Below are positions 15,750 to 24,049 of a stretch of 64,000 nt of DNA, in pieces (within the stretch, counting starts at the first letter, position 1; every line of letters starts with the position of its first letter). Where the stretch lies: the NCBI RefSeq assembly GCF_902153245.2, contig NZ_CABFWF030000001.1, positions 1 through 64,000 on the forward strand. Direction: 5' to 3'. Origin of the DNA: Pseudorhizobium endolithicum. Lineage in GTDB: Bacteria; Pseudomonadota; Alphaproteobacteria; Rhizobiales; Rhizobiaceae. The notes beneath the pieces are model-generated. The model was not told the DNA's origin. It saw only the letters and a list, made by a program, of their open reading frames with translations, and did no database searches. The translations under genes were made by a program, and so were the position numbers.

Positions 15750-18188
15750 TCATCCCACCGACTGGCAGGAATAAAGGTCGTAGATCCGGAACACCGGCGC
15801 TGCTGCGCTGGGCTCCGATGGCGTGAAGGTGATGCGGCGGCTCTCGCCGGCCGTCAGGTCGAAGGCGTTGTCGGAGTAGCGGCCAGGCGTGTTGCTCTCG
15901 ACCATGACGAAGAGCGCCAGCCCCGACGCCTGAACTAGCAGGTCGACCGCGCCGTCACCGGCCGGCAACATGGAGACTTCCAGTCCAGGCGGTGCGAGAT
16001 CGAACGCCTTGTAGGTGCCGTGCACGTAGTGCCCCTCGCCGCCCATGCCGTTAGTAGCGGTGAAGCTCCAGAAGAGGATCGCGTCCGGCGGAAGGTCCGA
16101 CGCAGACAGGGCAACCGCCGTCACCGCCGCATCCGGCGAGCAGAGGGCGTCGACGCTTTTCAGCGATGTGCGGGCTCCCTCGAGAGAGACCGTTGACAAG
16201 TTGATGGTGACGGTGACGTCCTCCATCGTGTCGTTGACCAGCGAGATGCCGATCTCCGAACCGTCTGCCGAGGGAATGGCGGCAACGGCCACCGGCTGGA
16301 AGAAGCGCCTAGCGACATAATGCAGGACCTTCCAGCCACCGCCATAGTCGAGGCTCGACCAGGAGGCGACCGGCCAGGTGTCGTTGAGCTGCCAGTACAG
16401 TGTCCCCATGCAATGGGGCTTCAGCGACCGCCAGTAGTCGACGGCGGTCCGGATCGCGAGTGCCTGCTGCACCTGGCTCAGATAAACGAAGTTTGCGAAG
16501 TCCTTCGGGAAGCGGAAATAGCGGAACATCGTCGCCGAGATCCGCTCGTTGCCGCCGGCATTCTTCTGATGGTGCTCCATCACCGGCGAGGCGATGTTCA
16601 TGTCCTCCGCGTCGGCATAGGTCCGGATGACCGGCAGCGAGGTATAGGACTGGAAGCCGAATTCCGAGCAGAAGCGCGGGCGGACGGAACGATAGTTGTC
16701 GAAGCTCTTGTTCTCGTGCCAGACCGACCAGTAATGCATGTCGCCTGAACCATCTGCGTGCCAGGCATCGCCATAGTCGAGATAGCCGGATGCGGGGCTT
16801 GACGGCCACCATATCGCCTCCGGTGCCGCCTTCTGCAGCGCCTGCTCGATCGTCCGGTTGAGGCGGTCGTAGGAGACGAGATAGCGGTCGCGGTTCTCCA
16901 GCGATTCCTTGAACCAGTTGAGCGCGCCGACCAGCTCGTTGTCGCCGCACCAGACGACGATCGAAGGGTGCGAGATGAGGCGGCGAACCTGGTAGTCCAC
17001 CTCCTCCCCCACGGCGTCGAGGAAGTCCGGCGTCGACGGGTAGAGGCTGCAGGCGAATTGGAAGTCCTGCCAGACCATCAGGCCCAGCCGGTCGCAAAGG
17101 TCATAGAACCAGTCGTGCTCATAGAAGCCGCCGCCCCAGACGCGGATCATGTTCATATGCGCATCGGCCGCGGAGCGCAGCAGGTTTTCCGTCTTCTCGG
17201 GGCTCGACAGCGAGAACAGCGCGTCCGCCGGGATCCAGTTGGCGCCGCGGCAGAAGACTTCACGGCCGTTGATGCAAAACGCGAAGCGCGCGCCTGCCTC
17301 GTCCGGGGTCGTCAGGAGTTCCACGGTGCGCAGGCCGATCTGCCGGGTGACCTGCTCTTCGGGGATATCCACCGTCAACCGGTAGAGATGCTGCTCACCA
17401 CTGCCGGCCGGCCACCAGAGCCGCGGTTCGTCGATCTCGAAGACATGATGGACGACCGTCTCTCCCGCAGCGATGCCGCAGTCCAGCCGTACGCGCTCCC
17501 CGTCGAGGTCGAAGTGCACCGGCACAACGGCCGGGTCCTGCGCAAGGAGCGTCAGCGCCACATGCAGTTCGACCTTGCCGTCCGCATGTCTCTGGCGGGT
17601 GACGATGTGCTCGATGCGGGCCGTGTCGAGGCGTCTGAGCGAGATTTCGCCATAGAGCCCGAGCGGCGCGAGCGCGATGTTCCAGTCCCAGCCGAAGTGA
17701 CATTGCGGCTTGCGCAGCATGTTGCCGTTGGGGATGGGGCAGTTCCCGGTGGAATAGGGAATGTAGAAAGGCTGACGCGCCTGCCGTTCGGCGCCCGCGG
17801 CGACGCTGGAGTGGAAGTGAATGCGGATCCTGTTCTCCCCCGCCTGCAAGGCGGAGGAGACGTCCGGACGATAGCGGCGGAAGCAGTTGTCCGCCGAGAG
17901 TACCGGAACGTCGTTCACGAAGACGACGGCAACGGTGTCGAGATAGGTGATGTCGAGATACCAGCTGCCGTCGGGATCATCGATCACAAACTGCCGCTCG
18001 ATCACCCACTCCCGCTCGGCGACCCACTGAACCTGCTCCTCGTTGCGGCCGACATAGGGGTCCGGGATGATGCCGGCGAGCTTCAACGCGGTATGGGCGT
18101 CTCCGGGCACGGGCATGGGAGCCCGATGCCGGCCGTCGCTGGAGGCAAGTTCCCAGGTACCGTGAAGATCGATGTGGGAGATCGACAT
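15750..18188 (-). CDS. Beta-mannosidase, glycoside hydrolase family 2
   Basis: 812 aa from the ATG at 18188 (MSISHIDLHGTWEL), 7 nt after the ATPase stop; the open frame extends upstream without a site. GH2 architecture: an N-terminal jelly roll (1-190), an immunoglobulin-like domain (190-290), a TIM barrel (290-600) with acid/base E418 in WCGDNEL and nucleophile E509 in CSEFGFQS, then C-terminal beta domains. RVWGGGFYEHDWFYDLCDRLGLMVWQDF is characteristic of beta-mannosidases rather than beta-galactosidases. No signal peptide, so it should cleave beta-mannosides after import. Confidence 0.88.
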   Translation of the reverse strand: MSISHIDLHGTWELASSDGRHRAPMPVPGDAHTALKLAGIIPDPYVGRNEEQVQWVAEREWVIERQFVIDDPDGSWYLDITYLDTVAVVFVNDVPVLSADNCFRRYRPDVSSALQAGENRIRIHFHSSVAAGAERQARQPFYIPYSTGNCPIPNGNMLRKPQCHFGWDWNIALAPLGLYGEISLRRLDTARIEHIVTRQRHADGKVELHVALTLLAQDPAVVPVHFDLDGERVRLDCGIAAGETVVHHVFEIDEPRLWWPAGSGEQHLYRLTVDIPEEQVTRQIGLRTVELLTTPDEAGARFAFCINGREVFCRGANWIPADALFSLSSPEKTENLLRSAADAHMNMIRVWGGGFYEHDWFYDLCDRLGLMVWQDFQFACSLYPSTPDFLDAVGEEVDYQVRRLISHPSIVVWCGDNELVGALNWFKESLENRDRYLVSYDRLNRTIEQALQKAAPEAIWWPSSPASGYLDYGDAWHADGSGDMHYWSVWHENKSFDNYRSVRPRFCSEFGFQSYTSLPVIRTYADAEDMNIASPVMEHHQKNAGGNERISATMFRYFRFPKDFANFVYLSQVQQALAIRTAVDYWRSLKPHCMGTLYWQLNDTWPVASWSSLDYGGGWKVLHYVARRFFQPVAVAAIPSADGSEIGISLVNDTMEDVTVTINLSTVSLEGARTSLKSVDALCSPDAAVTAVALSASDLPPDAILFWSFTATNGMGGEGHYVHGTYKAFDLAPPGLEVSMLPAGDGAVDLLVQASGLALFVMVESNTPGRYSDNAFDLTAGESRRITFTPSEPSAAAPVFRIYDLYSCQSVG

Positions 18189-18195
18189 TTTCCGG

Positions 18196-19284
18196 TCAGA
18201 CCCGCTCTTCCGTCTCTGCGTCGAAGAGGGAAGCGACCGACATGTCGAACGACATCTGGAGCTTCGTTCCGGGCGCGAAACGCTTGGCACCGCCGGTGCG
18301 GACGGACATCGTGTGGCCGGCATGCTTCAACCACAGGAGATTGTCGGCACCCATCGGCTCTTCGATGTCGACGACTGCGTCATGCATCTCCGCGCCGGGC
18401 TCATGGTTGTCGACATGGATGTGCTCCGGCCGGACGCCGAGCACGACCTTGCGTCCCGGAGCAAGCGGCTCAGTTGCTTCGTAACCGGTCAGGGAGAAGG
18501 AGACGCCATGGGTCCGGAAGACGGCGCGACCGCCCTCCTCCGCCAGTTCCCCATGCAGGAAGTTCATCGAGGGCGAGCCGATGAAGCCGGCAACGAAGAG
18601 GTTGACCGGACGGTTGTAGATCGTCACCGGATCATCCAGCTGCTGAATCACGCCGCTCTTCATGATGGCGATCCGGTCTGCAAGCGTCAGCGCCTCGATC
18701 TGGTCGTGGGTGACGTAGATCATCGTGTTCTTCAGCGAATGGTGCAGCCGCTTGATCTCGACGCGCAGTTCGGAGCGCAGCTTGGCGTCGAGGTTCGACA
18801 GCGGCTCGTCGAACAGGAAGACGTCGACATCGCGCACCAGCGCACGGCCGATCGCCACGCGCTGGCGCTGGCCGCCCGATAGTTCCGCCGGCTTGCGGTT
18901 GAGGAGCGGCTGGATCTGCAGGATGTCGGCGGCGCGGGCGATGCGACGCTGGATGTCCTCCTTGGGAACCCCGGCGACGCGCAGGCCGAAGGACAGGTTC
19001 TTCTCCACCGTCATCTGCGGATAGAGCGCATAGGACTGGAAGACCATGCCGATGCCGCGGTCCTTCGGCTCCTCCCAGGTCACGTTGCGGCCCTTGATGA
19101 AGATCTGCCCGTCAGTCGGCTCCAGGAGACCGGCGATGCAGTTGAGGAGCGTGGACTTGCCGCAGCCGGAGGATCCCAGAAGCACGAGGAATTCGCCGTC
19201 GCGGATCTCCAGGTTGAGGTCCTGTAGCACCTTCACGGCGCCGAAGGAGAGCGAAAGGTCGCGGATGGATACGCTGTTCGTCAT
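18196..19284 (-). CDS. Sugar ABC transporter ATP-binding protein (UgpC/MalK type)
   Basis: 362 aa; ATG at 19284 chosen (an in-frame GTG at 19296 overlaps the upstream stop as GTGA and is also possible). Walker A GSSGCGKST, signature LSGGQRQR, Walker B VFLFDEP and H-loop VTHDQ, followed by the C-terminal regulatory OB-fold domain with VLGVRPEHI found in MalK/UgpC. It should energise uptake by the two permeases upstream of it in the operon. Confidence 0.9.
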   Translation of the reverse strand: MTNSVSIRDLSLSFGAVKVLQDLNLEIRDGEFLVLLGSSGCGKSTLLNCIAGLLEPTDGQIFIKGRNVTWEEPKDRGIGMVFQSYALYPQMTVEKNLSFGLRVAGVPKEDIQRRIARAADILQIQPLLNRKPAELSGGQRQRVAIGRALVRDVDVFLFDEPLSNLDAKLRSELRVEIKRLHHSLKNTMIYVTHDQIEALTLADRIAIMKSGVIQQLDDPVTIYNRPVNLFVAGFIGSPSMNFLHGELAEEGGRAVFRTHGVSFSLTGYEATEPLAPGRKVVLGVRPEHIHVDNHEPGAEMHDAVVDIEEPMGADNLLWLKHAGHTMSVRTGGAKRFAPGTKLQMSFDMSVASLFDAETEERV

Positions 19285-19292
19285 GGAAAGTC

Positions 19293-20237
19293 TCACCCCT
19301 TCACTGCACCTGCGGCGATGCCGCGGACGAAAAGCCGGCCGGACAGGAAGTAGACGATCAGCGGAACCGCCCCCGTCAGAAGCGTCGCGGCCATGTTGAC
19401 ATTGTATTCCTTCACTCCCTGGACGGAGTTGACGATGTTGTTGAGCTGGACCGTCATCGGGTAGACGTCAGGCCGCGTGAACACGACGCCGAACAGGAAG
19501 TCATTCCAGATGCCTGTCACCTGCAGGATCATCGCGACGACGAAGATCGGCAGCGACATGGGCAGCATGATGCGGAAGTAGATCTGCCAGAATCCGGCAC
19601 CATCGATGCGCGCAGCCTTGAACAGCTCCACCGGAAGCGAGGCGAAATAGTTGCGGAAGAGCAGCGTCAGGATCGGCATGCCGAAGATCGTATGGACGAT
19701 GACGAGGCCCGTGAGCGTCCCGTAGACGCCGATCTCGCGCAGCGCGATGACCACCGGATAGAGCATTACCTGATAGGGAATGAAGGCGCCGATGATGAGG
19801 ATGGAGAAGTAGAACTCCGAGCCCTTGAAGCGCCAGTTGGCGAGCGCATAGCCGCTGACCGAGGCGACCGCGATGGACACGACGACCGACGGCACCAGAA
19901 TGCGGACCGAATTCCAGAAGCCGCGCGACAGTCCGTCGCAGTTGAGGCCTGTGCAGGCTTCGGCCCAGGCTTTCACCCAGGGCTCGAAGGTGATTTCCAT
20001 GGGCGGCGAGAAGATGTTGCCCATGCGCACTTCGGGCATACCCTTGAGCGAGGTCACGACCATCACGTAGAGCGGCAGAAGGTAGTAGAGCGCGAAAACG
20101 AAGAGCGTGCCGTAGAGCATGATGTTGCGGGGCGAGAGCGTGCGACGGGGCTTTCTGCCGCGCGGGCCGCTCGCGACCTGATCGGACACGGCATCGAAAC
20201 CGGCCGCGGTGGTGTTGAGGGTGGAGATGTTAGCCAC
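19293..20237 (-). CDS. Carbohydrate ABC transporter permease (MalG type)
   Basis: 314 aa with a GTG start at 20237, preceded by GGAGGG and overlapping the first permease by 8 nt. Six hydrophobic spans are visible, and the EAA loop VELFKAARIDGAGFWQIYFRIMLPMSLP couples to the ATPase. CUT1-family permease pairing with the MalF-type protein. The gene runs on into the ATPase gene with a stop/start overlap, as expected of one operon. Confidence 0.9.
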   Translation of the reverse strand: MANISTLNTTAAGFDAVSDQVASGPRGRKPRRTLSPRNIMLYGTLFVFALYYLLPLYVMVVTSLKGMPEVRMGNIFSPPMEITFEPWVKAWAEACTGLNCDGLSRGFWNSVRILVPSVVVSIAVASVSGYALANWRFKGSEFYFSILIIGAFIPYQVMLYPVVIALREIGVYGTLTGLVIVHTIFGMPILTLLFRNYFASLPVELFKAARIDGAGFWQIYFRIMLPMSLPIFVVAMILQVTGIWNDFLFGVVFTRPDVYPMTVQLNNIVNSVQGVKEYNVNMAATLLTGAVPLIVYFLSGRLFVRGIAAGAVKG

Positions 20238-21132
20238 GCTTCTTCCCTCCGAATTCGAGATAGGCCCACGGGATGATGATGATCGCAACGGTGAGCAGCA
20301 TCATGGTCGACGCCGCGAAGCCCTGACCGAGGTTCTGGGCCTGGAACATGTAGTCGTAGACGTATTTGGCCGGGACTTCGGAAGCATTGCCCGGGCCGCC
20401 GCTCGTCTGGGCCACCACGAGGTCGTAGACCTTGACGATGCCGCTGGCGATGATGACGAGCGTCGTGATGAAGACCGGCCGCATCATCGGGATGACGATG
20501 AAGAGATAGGTCCGCCACATCGGGATGCCGTCGACGCGCGCCGCCTTCCAGATGTCCTCATCGATGCCGCGCAGGCCGGCGAGCATCAGGCACATCACGA
20601 GCCCCGTTCCCTGCCATAGCCCGGCGATCAGGATGCCGTAGATGACGATGTCGGCATTGTAGAGCGGATCGAAGCTGAAGCTTTCCCATCCGAGCGAACG
20701 GACGATGCCCTGGATGCCGAATTCGGGATTGAGGATCCACTGCCAGACCAGGCCGGTGACGATGAAGGACAGCGCGAACGGATAGAGGAAGATGGTGCGG
20801 AACGTGTTCTCGAAACGGATCTTCTGGTCCATCAGCGCCGCCAGCAGGAAGCCGATCACCATGCTGAAGATCAAGGACAGGATGCCGTAGATCGCCAGGT
20901 TCTGGATCGAGATGATCCACCGCGAGGAGGACCACAGCCGCTCGAACTGGTCGAAGCCGACAAAGCTGGCCCGCGGCAGGAGCTTGGAATTGGTGAACGA
21001 GTAGACGACGGTCCAGAGCGAACCACCGAGGAAAATCCCGAGCGCGATCAGGATCATCGGAATGGATGCAATCTTGGCGGTCAGATTGCGGAAGAGCTGG
21101 TTGGGGCGTTTGGCAGGCGCGTGACCTGTCAT
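20230..21132 (-). CDS. Carbohydrate ABC transporter permease (MalF type)
   Basis: 300 aa; ATG at 21132 with AGGAGG 8 nt upstream. Membrane protein of about six spans with the EAA-type loop EDIWKAARVDGIPMWRTYLFIVIPMMRP. CUT1 family, taking oligosaccharide from the binding protein encoded upstream. It is 136 nt after the binding protein gene, with a strong hairpin between them. Confidence 0.9.
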   Translation of the reverse strand: MTGHAPAKRPNQLFRNLTAKIASIPMILIALGIFLGGSLWTVVYSFTNSKLLPRASFVGFDQFERLWSSSRWIISIQNLAIYGILSLIFSMVIGFLLAALMDQKIRFENTFRTIFLYPFALSFIVTGLVWQWILNPEFGIQGIVRSLGWESFSFDPLYNADIVIYGILIAGLWQGTGLVMCLMLAGLRGIDEDIWKAARVDGIPMWRTYLFIVIPMMRPVFITTLVIIASGIVKVYDLVVAQTSGGPGNASEVPAKYVYDYMFQAQNLGQGFAASTMMLLTVAIIIIPWAYLEFGGKKRG

Positions 21133-21219
21133 GTCTCGATCCTCCTCGAACGGGGCGCGGCATGGGGACGGTGGCCGCCGCAAAAGGCGTCGGCGGCAAC
21201 CGGCCGCAAAGCCGTTCCA

Positions 21220-21252
21220 CCGGCCGGCGCCCTCCGAAGGAACGCCGGCCGG
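21220..21252 (-). repeat. Strong intercistronic hairpin after the sugar-binding protein gene
   Basis: CCGGCCGGCG (21220-21229) pairs with CGCCGGCCGG (21243-21252): a 10-bp perfect GC stem 17-49 nt after the stop. No T-run follows, so it is more likely to stabilise the 5' mRNA segment, raising binding-protein yield over permeases, than to end all transcription. Confidence 0.6.
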
Positions 21253-21268
21253 CCGCGGTCGCTTGGGA

Positions 21269-22504
21269 TTAGTCGGCCGAGGAGATGATCTCGGCGAAGC
21301 GCTCCTGAGCCGCCTCGGGAGTCATCGAGGTGCTGGAGAAGAACTCCGTCATCAGGTCCTGCTTCTGGCTTTGCGAGTCAGGCGAGAGCAACTGGTCGGT
21401 GCTGGTGAGCGCGTTGCCCTGGGCGACGATCTCCAGGCCCTTCTTCATGCAGTCGTTGGCCGTCGCCAGATCAACGTCGCCCCGGATCGGCAGTGATCCC
21501 TTCTTGAGGTTGAAGGCAACCTGGGTTTCCGGCGCGACCAGCACTTCGGCCAGCGCGTCCTGCGCCTTCGATCCCTCCTCGTCCTCGAGGACGGGGAAAT
21601 AGAAGGCATCGCCGCCGGTGGTGATATACTGGCTGACGCCAAGGCCCGGAAGGCAGCTGTAGTCCTTGCCCGCCACCTTGCCGGCAATCTGGAACTCACC
21701 TTGCGCCCAGTCGCCCATGACCTGCCCAGCAGCCTTGCCGGTGATCACCATGTTCGTCGCCTGGTTCCAGTCCTGCACATTGGTGCCGATAGACAGTTCA
21801 CGCGCCTGGGCCGCGGCGTCGAAGATCTTCTTGACCTCCGGACCGGCGGCGGACTCGGCATCCTTCTCCACATAGACCTTCTCGTGCAGCTCCTTACCGC
21901 CGAGCGCCAGGAGCAGGGTGTCGAACAGGCCGTTCGCCTGCCAGGGCTGGCCGCCGAGCGCCAGCGGATGGATACCGGCCTCCTTCAGCTTCGGACCGGC
22001 GGCGACGAACTCGTTCCAGTCCTTGGGAACGGGAACGCCGGCCTTCTCGAAGGCTTCGTTGTTGAGCCAGAGCCACTGCCAGGAATGGATGTTCACCGGC
22101 ACGCAGTAGATCTTGCCGTCGATCGTGCAGCTTTCGAGCAGGCTGGCCGGCTTGATGACCTCTTTCCACTTGCCCTTCTCGGCAACCGCCGTGAGGTCGC
22201 GCATCAGCCCTGCCTCGACCAGTTCCTGCGCCTGACGGCCATGGTTGAACTGCGTCGCGCCCATCGGATCGCCGCCGGTGATGCGGCTGATCATGATCGG
22301 GCGCGCGGTGCTGCCACCCCCGGCGATCGCGCCGTCCACCCATTTGTTGCCGGTGGCGTCGAACGCCTTGGCGAATTCGGCGACGGCAGCAGCCTCGCCG
22401 CCGGAAGTCCACCAATGGGTCACTTCCAGATCGGCGGCCTTGGCGAGACCGAGCGGCAGCACGGCGGTTGCCGCCAATGCGGCTGCAAATGCACGAATAT
22501 TCAT
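21269..22504 (-). CDS. Sugar ABC transporter substrate-binding protein
   Basis: 411 aa with a signal peptide (MNIRAFAAALAATAVLPLGLAKA) and GGGAGGAG just before the ATG. Extracellular solute-binding family 1 (CUT1): ADLEVTHWWTSGGEAAA at the mature start, NWHSWQW-like aromatic residues (VNIHSWQWLWLN) for sugar stacking, and GDWAQGEF late in the chain. The neighbouring xylosidase and mannosidase suggest beta-linked xylo- or manno-oligosaccharides as ligand. First gene of the operon, facing the LacI regulator. Confidence 0.9.
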   Translation of the reverse strand: MNIRAFAAALAATAVLPLGLAKAADLEVTHWWTSGGEAAAVAEFAKAFDATGNKWVDGAIAGGGSTARPIMISRITGGDPMGATQFNHGRQAQELVEAGLMRDLTAVAEKGKWKEVIKPASLLESCTIDGKIYCVPVNIHSWQWLWLNNEAFEKAGVPVPKDWNEFVAAGPKLKEAGIHPLALGGQPWQANGLFDTLLLALGGKELHEKVYVEKDAESAAGPEVKKIFDAAAQARELSIGTNVQDWNQATNMVITGKAAGQVMGDWAQGEFQIAGKVAGKDYSCLPGLGVSQYITTGGDAFYFPVLEDEEGSKAQDALAEVLVAPETQVAFNLKKGSLPIRGDVDLATANDCMKKGLEIVAQGNALTSTDQLLSPDSQSQKQDLMTEFFSSTSMTPEAAQERFAEIISSAD

Positions 22505-22519
22505 GAGTCTCCTCCCTCA

Positions 22520-22533
22520 CTGAAACGATGCAG
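22520..22533 (+). promoter_or_regulatory. LacI-type operator-like site near the sugar operon start
   Basis: CTGAAACGATGCAG: semi-palindromic with the central CG of LacI-family operators, 16 nt from the binding-protein ATG. It matches the site at 22796-22809 at 13 of 14 positions when one is reversed. Confidence 0.55.
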
Positions 22534-22795
22534 TAAAAAGCTATGTCAAAGCCGGCACACGCGCAACCGGGTCGGGCCGAAAAAATGACAGGACCTCGCA
22601 TAACAGGCTCCAGGCAGAAGGATGGTGCAGCGCCGAAGTTGAAGAAAAGTCCATCATATGTCTGATAATCAACGCCATTTTTCACACCGCCCAAGGCGGG
22701 CATTTTGCTTCTGCAAAAATCCCATTCGCAACCGGCTGGTTCGCCTCGTCGAAGCAGTTTGGACATCGGCTGCAAAATTTCGCTCGACAACTCTC

Positions 22796-22809
22796 CTGTA
22801 TCGTTTCAG
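22796..22809 (-). promoter_or_regulatory. LacI-type operator-like site near the regulator gene
   Basis: Plus strand CTGTATCGTTTCAG; its reverse complement CTGAAACGATACAG is nearly identical to the other site. It lies about 100 nt before the LacI start, consistent with autoregulation and looping over 276 bp. Confidence 0.55.
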
Positions 22810-22906
22810 TTTTGATGCCTGACACACCGGCAGATGGAGGAGGCATCCGTTTCCAGTCGCGGCTAAGACATCTATAGTCGGGACCGGATTCGGATAGCGG
22901 CAGGGC

Positions 22907-23959
22907 ATGGACGACAGCAGCACAACGAGAGCAGCGAAATCACCGTTGGCGGCGGGAGATCGACCGACGCTCAAGACGATCGCCTACATGACGGGCCTTG
23001 GCATCACCACCGTGTCTCGCGCATTGAAGGACGCGCCCGATATCGGGACGGAAACCAAGGAGCGGGTTCGGCTGGTCGCCAACCAGCTCGGCTACCAGCC
23101 CAACCGCGCCGGCGTCCGCCTCCGGACCGGCAAGACCAACGTCATCGCCCTTGTCCTCAGCATCGAGGAAGAGCTGATGGGCTTCACCAGCCAGATGGTG
23201 TTCGGCATTTCGGAGGTTCTGGCCGGGACGCAGTACCATCTGGTCCTGACGCCGCATTCGCACCAGAAGGACCCGATGGTTCCCGTGCGCTACATCCTGG
23301 ATACGGCGTCGGCAGACGGGGTCATCATCTCCCGCATCGCTCCAGACGATCCGCGGGTCCGGCTGATGACCGAGCGCAACATGCCGTTCGCGACCCACGG
23401 ACGAACCGACATGGGGATCGTCCATCCCTTCCACGACTTCGACAACGAGGCATTCGTCTACGAGGCGGTGGCCAAGCTGGCCTCCAAGGGCCGCCGACGG
23501 ATCGCCTTTCTGCCGCCACCCGCCACCCTCTCCTTCTACCTGCACAGCCGCACGGGCTTCGAGCGCGGCCTTGCGGACTTCGGCCTGACGGAAGTTTCCA
23601 TGGGCCGGATTTCGACGGAAACTCCGCTCGGCGATATTCGGGCCTATGCCGAAACGCTGATGCGCTCCGTCAATGCTCCCGACGGCATCATCTCCATCAG
23701 CGGCAGTTCGACCATCGCGCTCGTCGCGGGCATCGAGGCGGCGGGCAAACAACTGGGGAAGGATGCCGATCTCGTCTCGAAGCAGTCTGCGGAATTCCTC
23801 AACTGGATCCGCCCCGAGATCTACACGGTGAACGAGGATGTGCGGCAATCGGGACGCGAACTGGCGAAGGCCGTGATCGCGAGGATCGACGGCGTCGCAC
23901 CCGAACTGCTCCAGAGCATCAGCAAGCCGACATGGTCGACGGTGGGGCCGCAGGACTAG
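22907..23959 (+). CDS. LacI-family transcriptional regulator of the sugar operon
   Basis: 350 aa. An N-terminal LacI helix-turn-helix ([26 protein letters not shown], residues 21-46) with the hinge [16 protein letters not shown], then a periplasmic-binding-protein-like sensor domain. It resembles AglR-type regulators of rhizobial sugar operons. It is transcribed away from the binding-protein gene, and two near-identical operator-like 14-mers lie in the shared region. The likely inducer is the transported sugar or its product. Confidence 0.88.
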   Translation: MDDSSTTRAAKSPLAAGDRPTLKTIAYMTGLGITTVSRALKDAPDIGTETKERVRLVANQLGYQPNRAGVRLRTGKTNVIALVLSIEEELMGFTSQMVFGISEVLAGTQYHLVLTPHSHQKDPMVPVRYILDTASADGVIISRIAPDDPRVRLMTERNMPFATHGRTDMGIVHPFHDFDNEAFVYEAVAKLASKGRRRIAFLPPPATLSFYLHSRTGFERGLADFGLTEVSMGRISTETPLGDIRAYAETLMRSVNAPDGIISISGSSTIALVAGIEAAGKQLGKDADLVSKQSAEFLNWIRPEIYTVNEDVRQSGRELAKAVIARIDGVAPELLQSISKPTWSTVGPQD

Positions 23960-24005
23960 GCAGCGACCTGGCAGGGCCCGTAGGCCTTACTTGCCTCGGC
24001 ACATG

Positions 24006-24031
24006 AAAAACCCGCTACAAGGGCGGGTTTT
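24006..24031. terminator. Bidirectional terminator between the LacI gene and gnd
   Basis: CCCGC (24011-24015) pairs with GCGGG (24023-24027), with AAAAA before and TTTT after, so both convergent genes get a hairpin plus U-run. Confidence 0.8.
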
Positions 24032-24049
24032 CATGATGCTTCTGACAAG

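Larger units (their letters stand above)
22505..22906. promoter_or_regulatory. Divergent regulatory region of the sugar operon
   Basis: 402 nt without a gene, AT-richer than its surroundings, between the binding-protein gene and the LacI gene. It holds two copies of one 14-mer in opposite orientation (listed separately), one by each gene, and should contain both promoters. No small gene or RNA was recognised. Confidence 0.6.
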
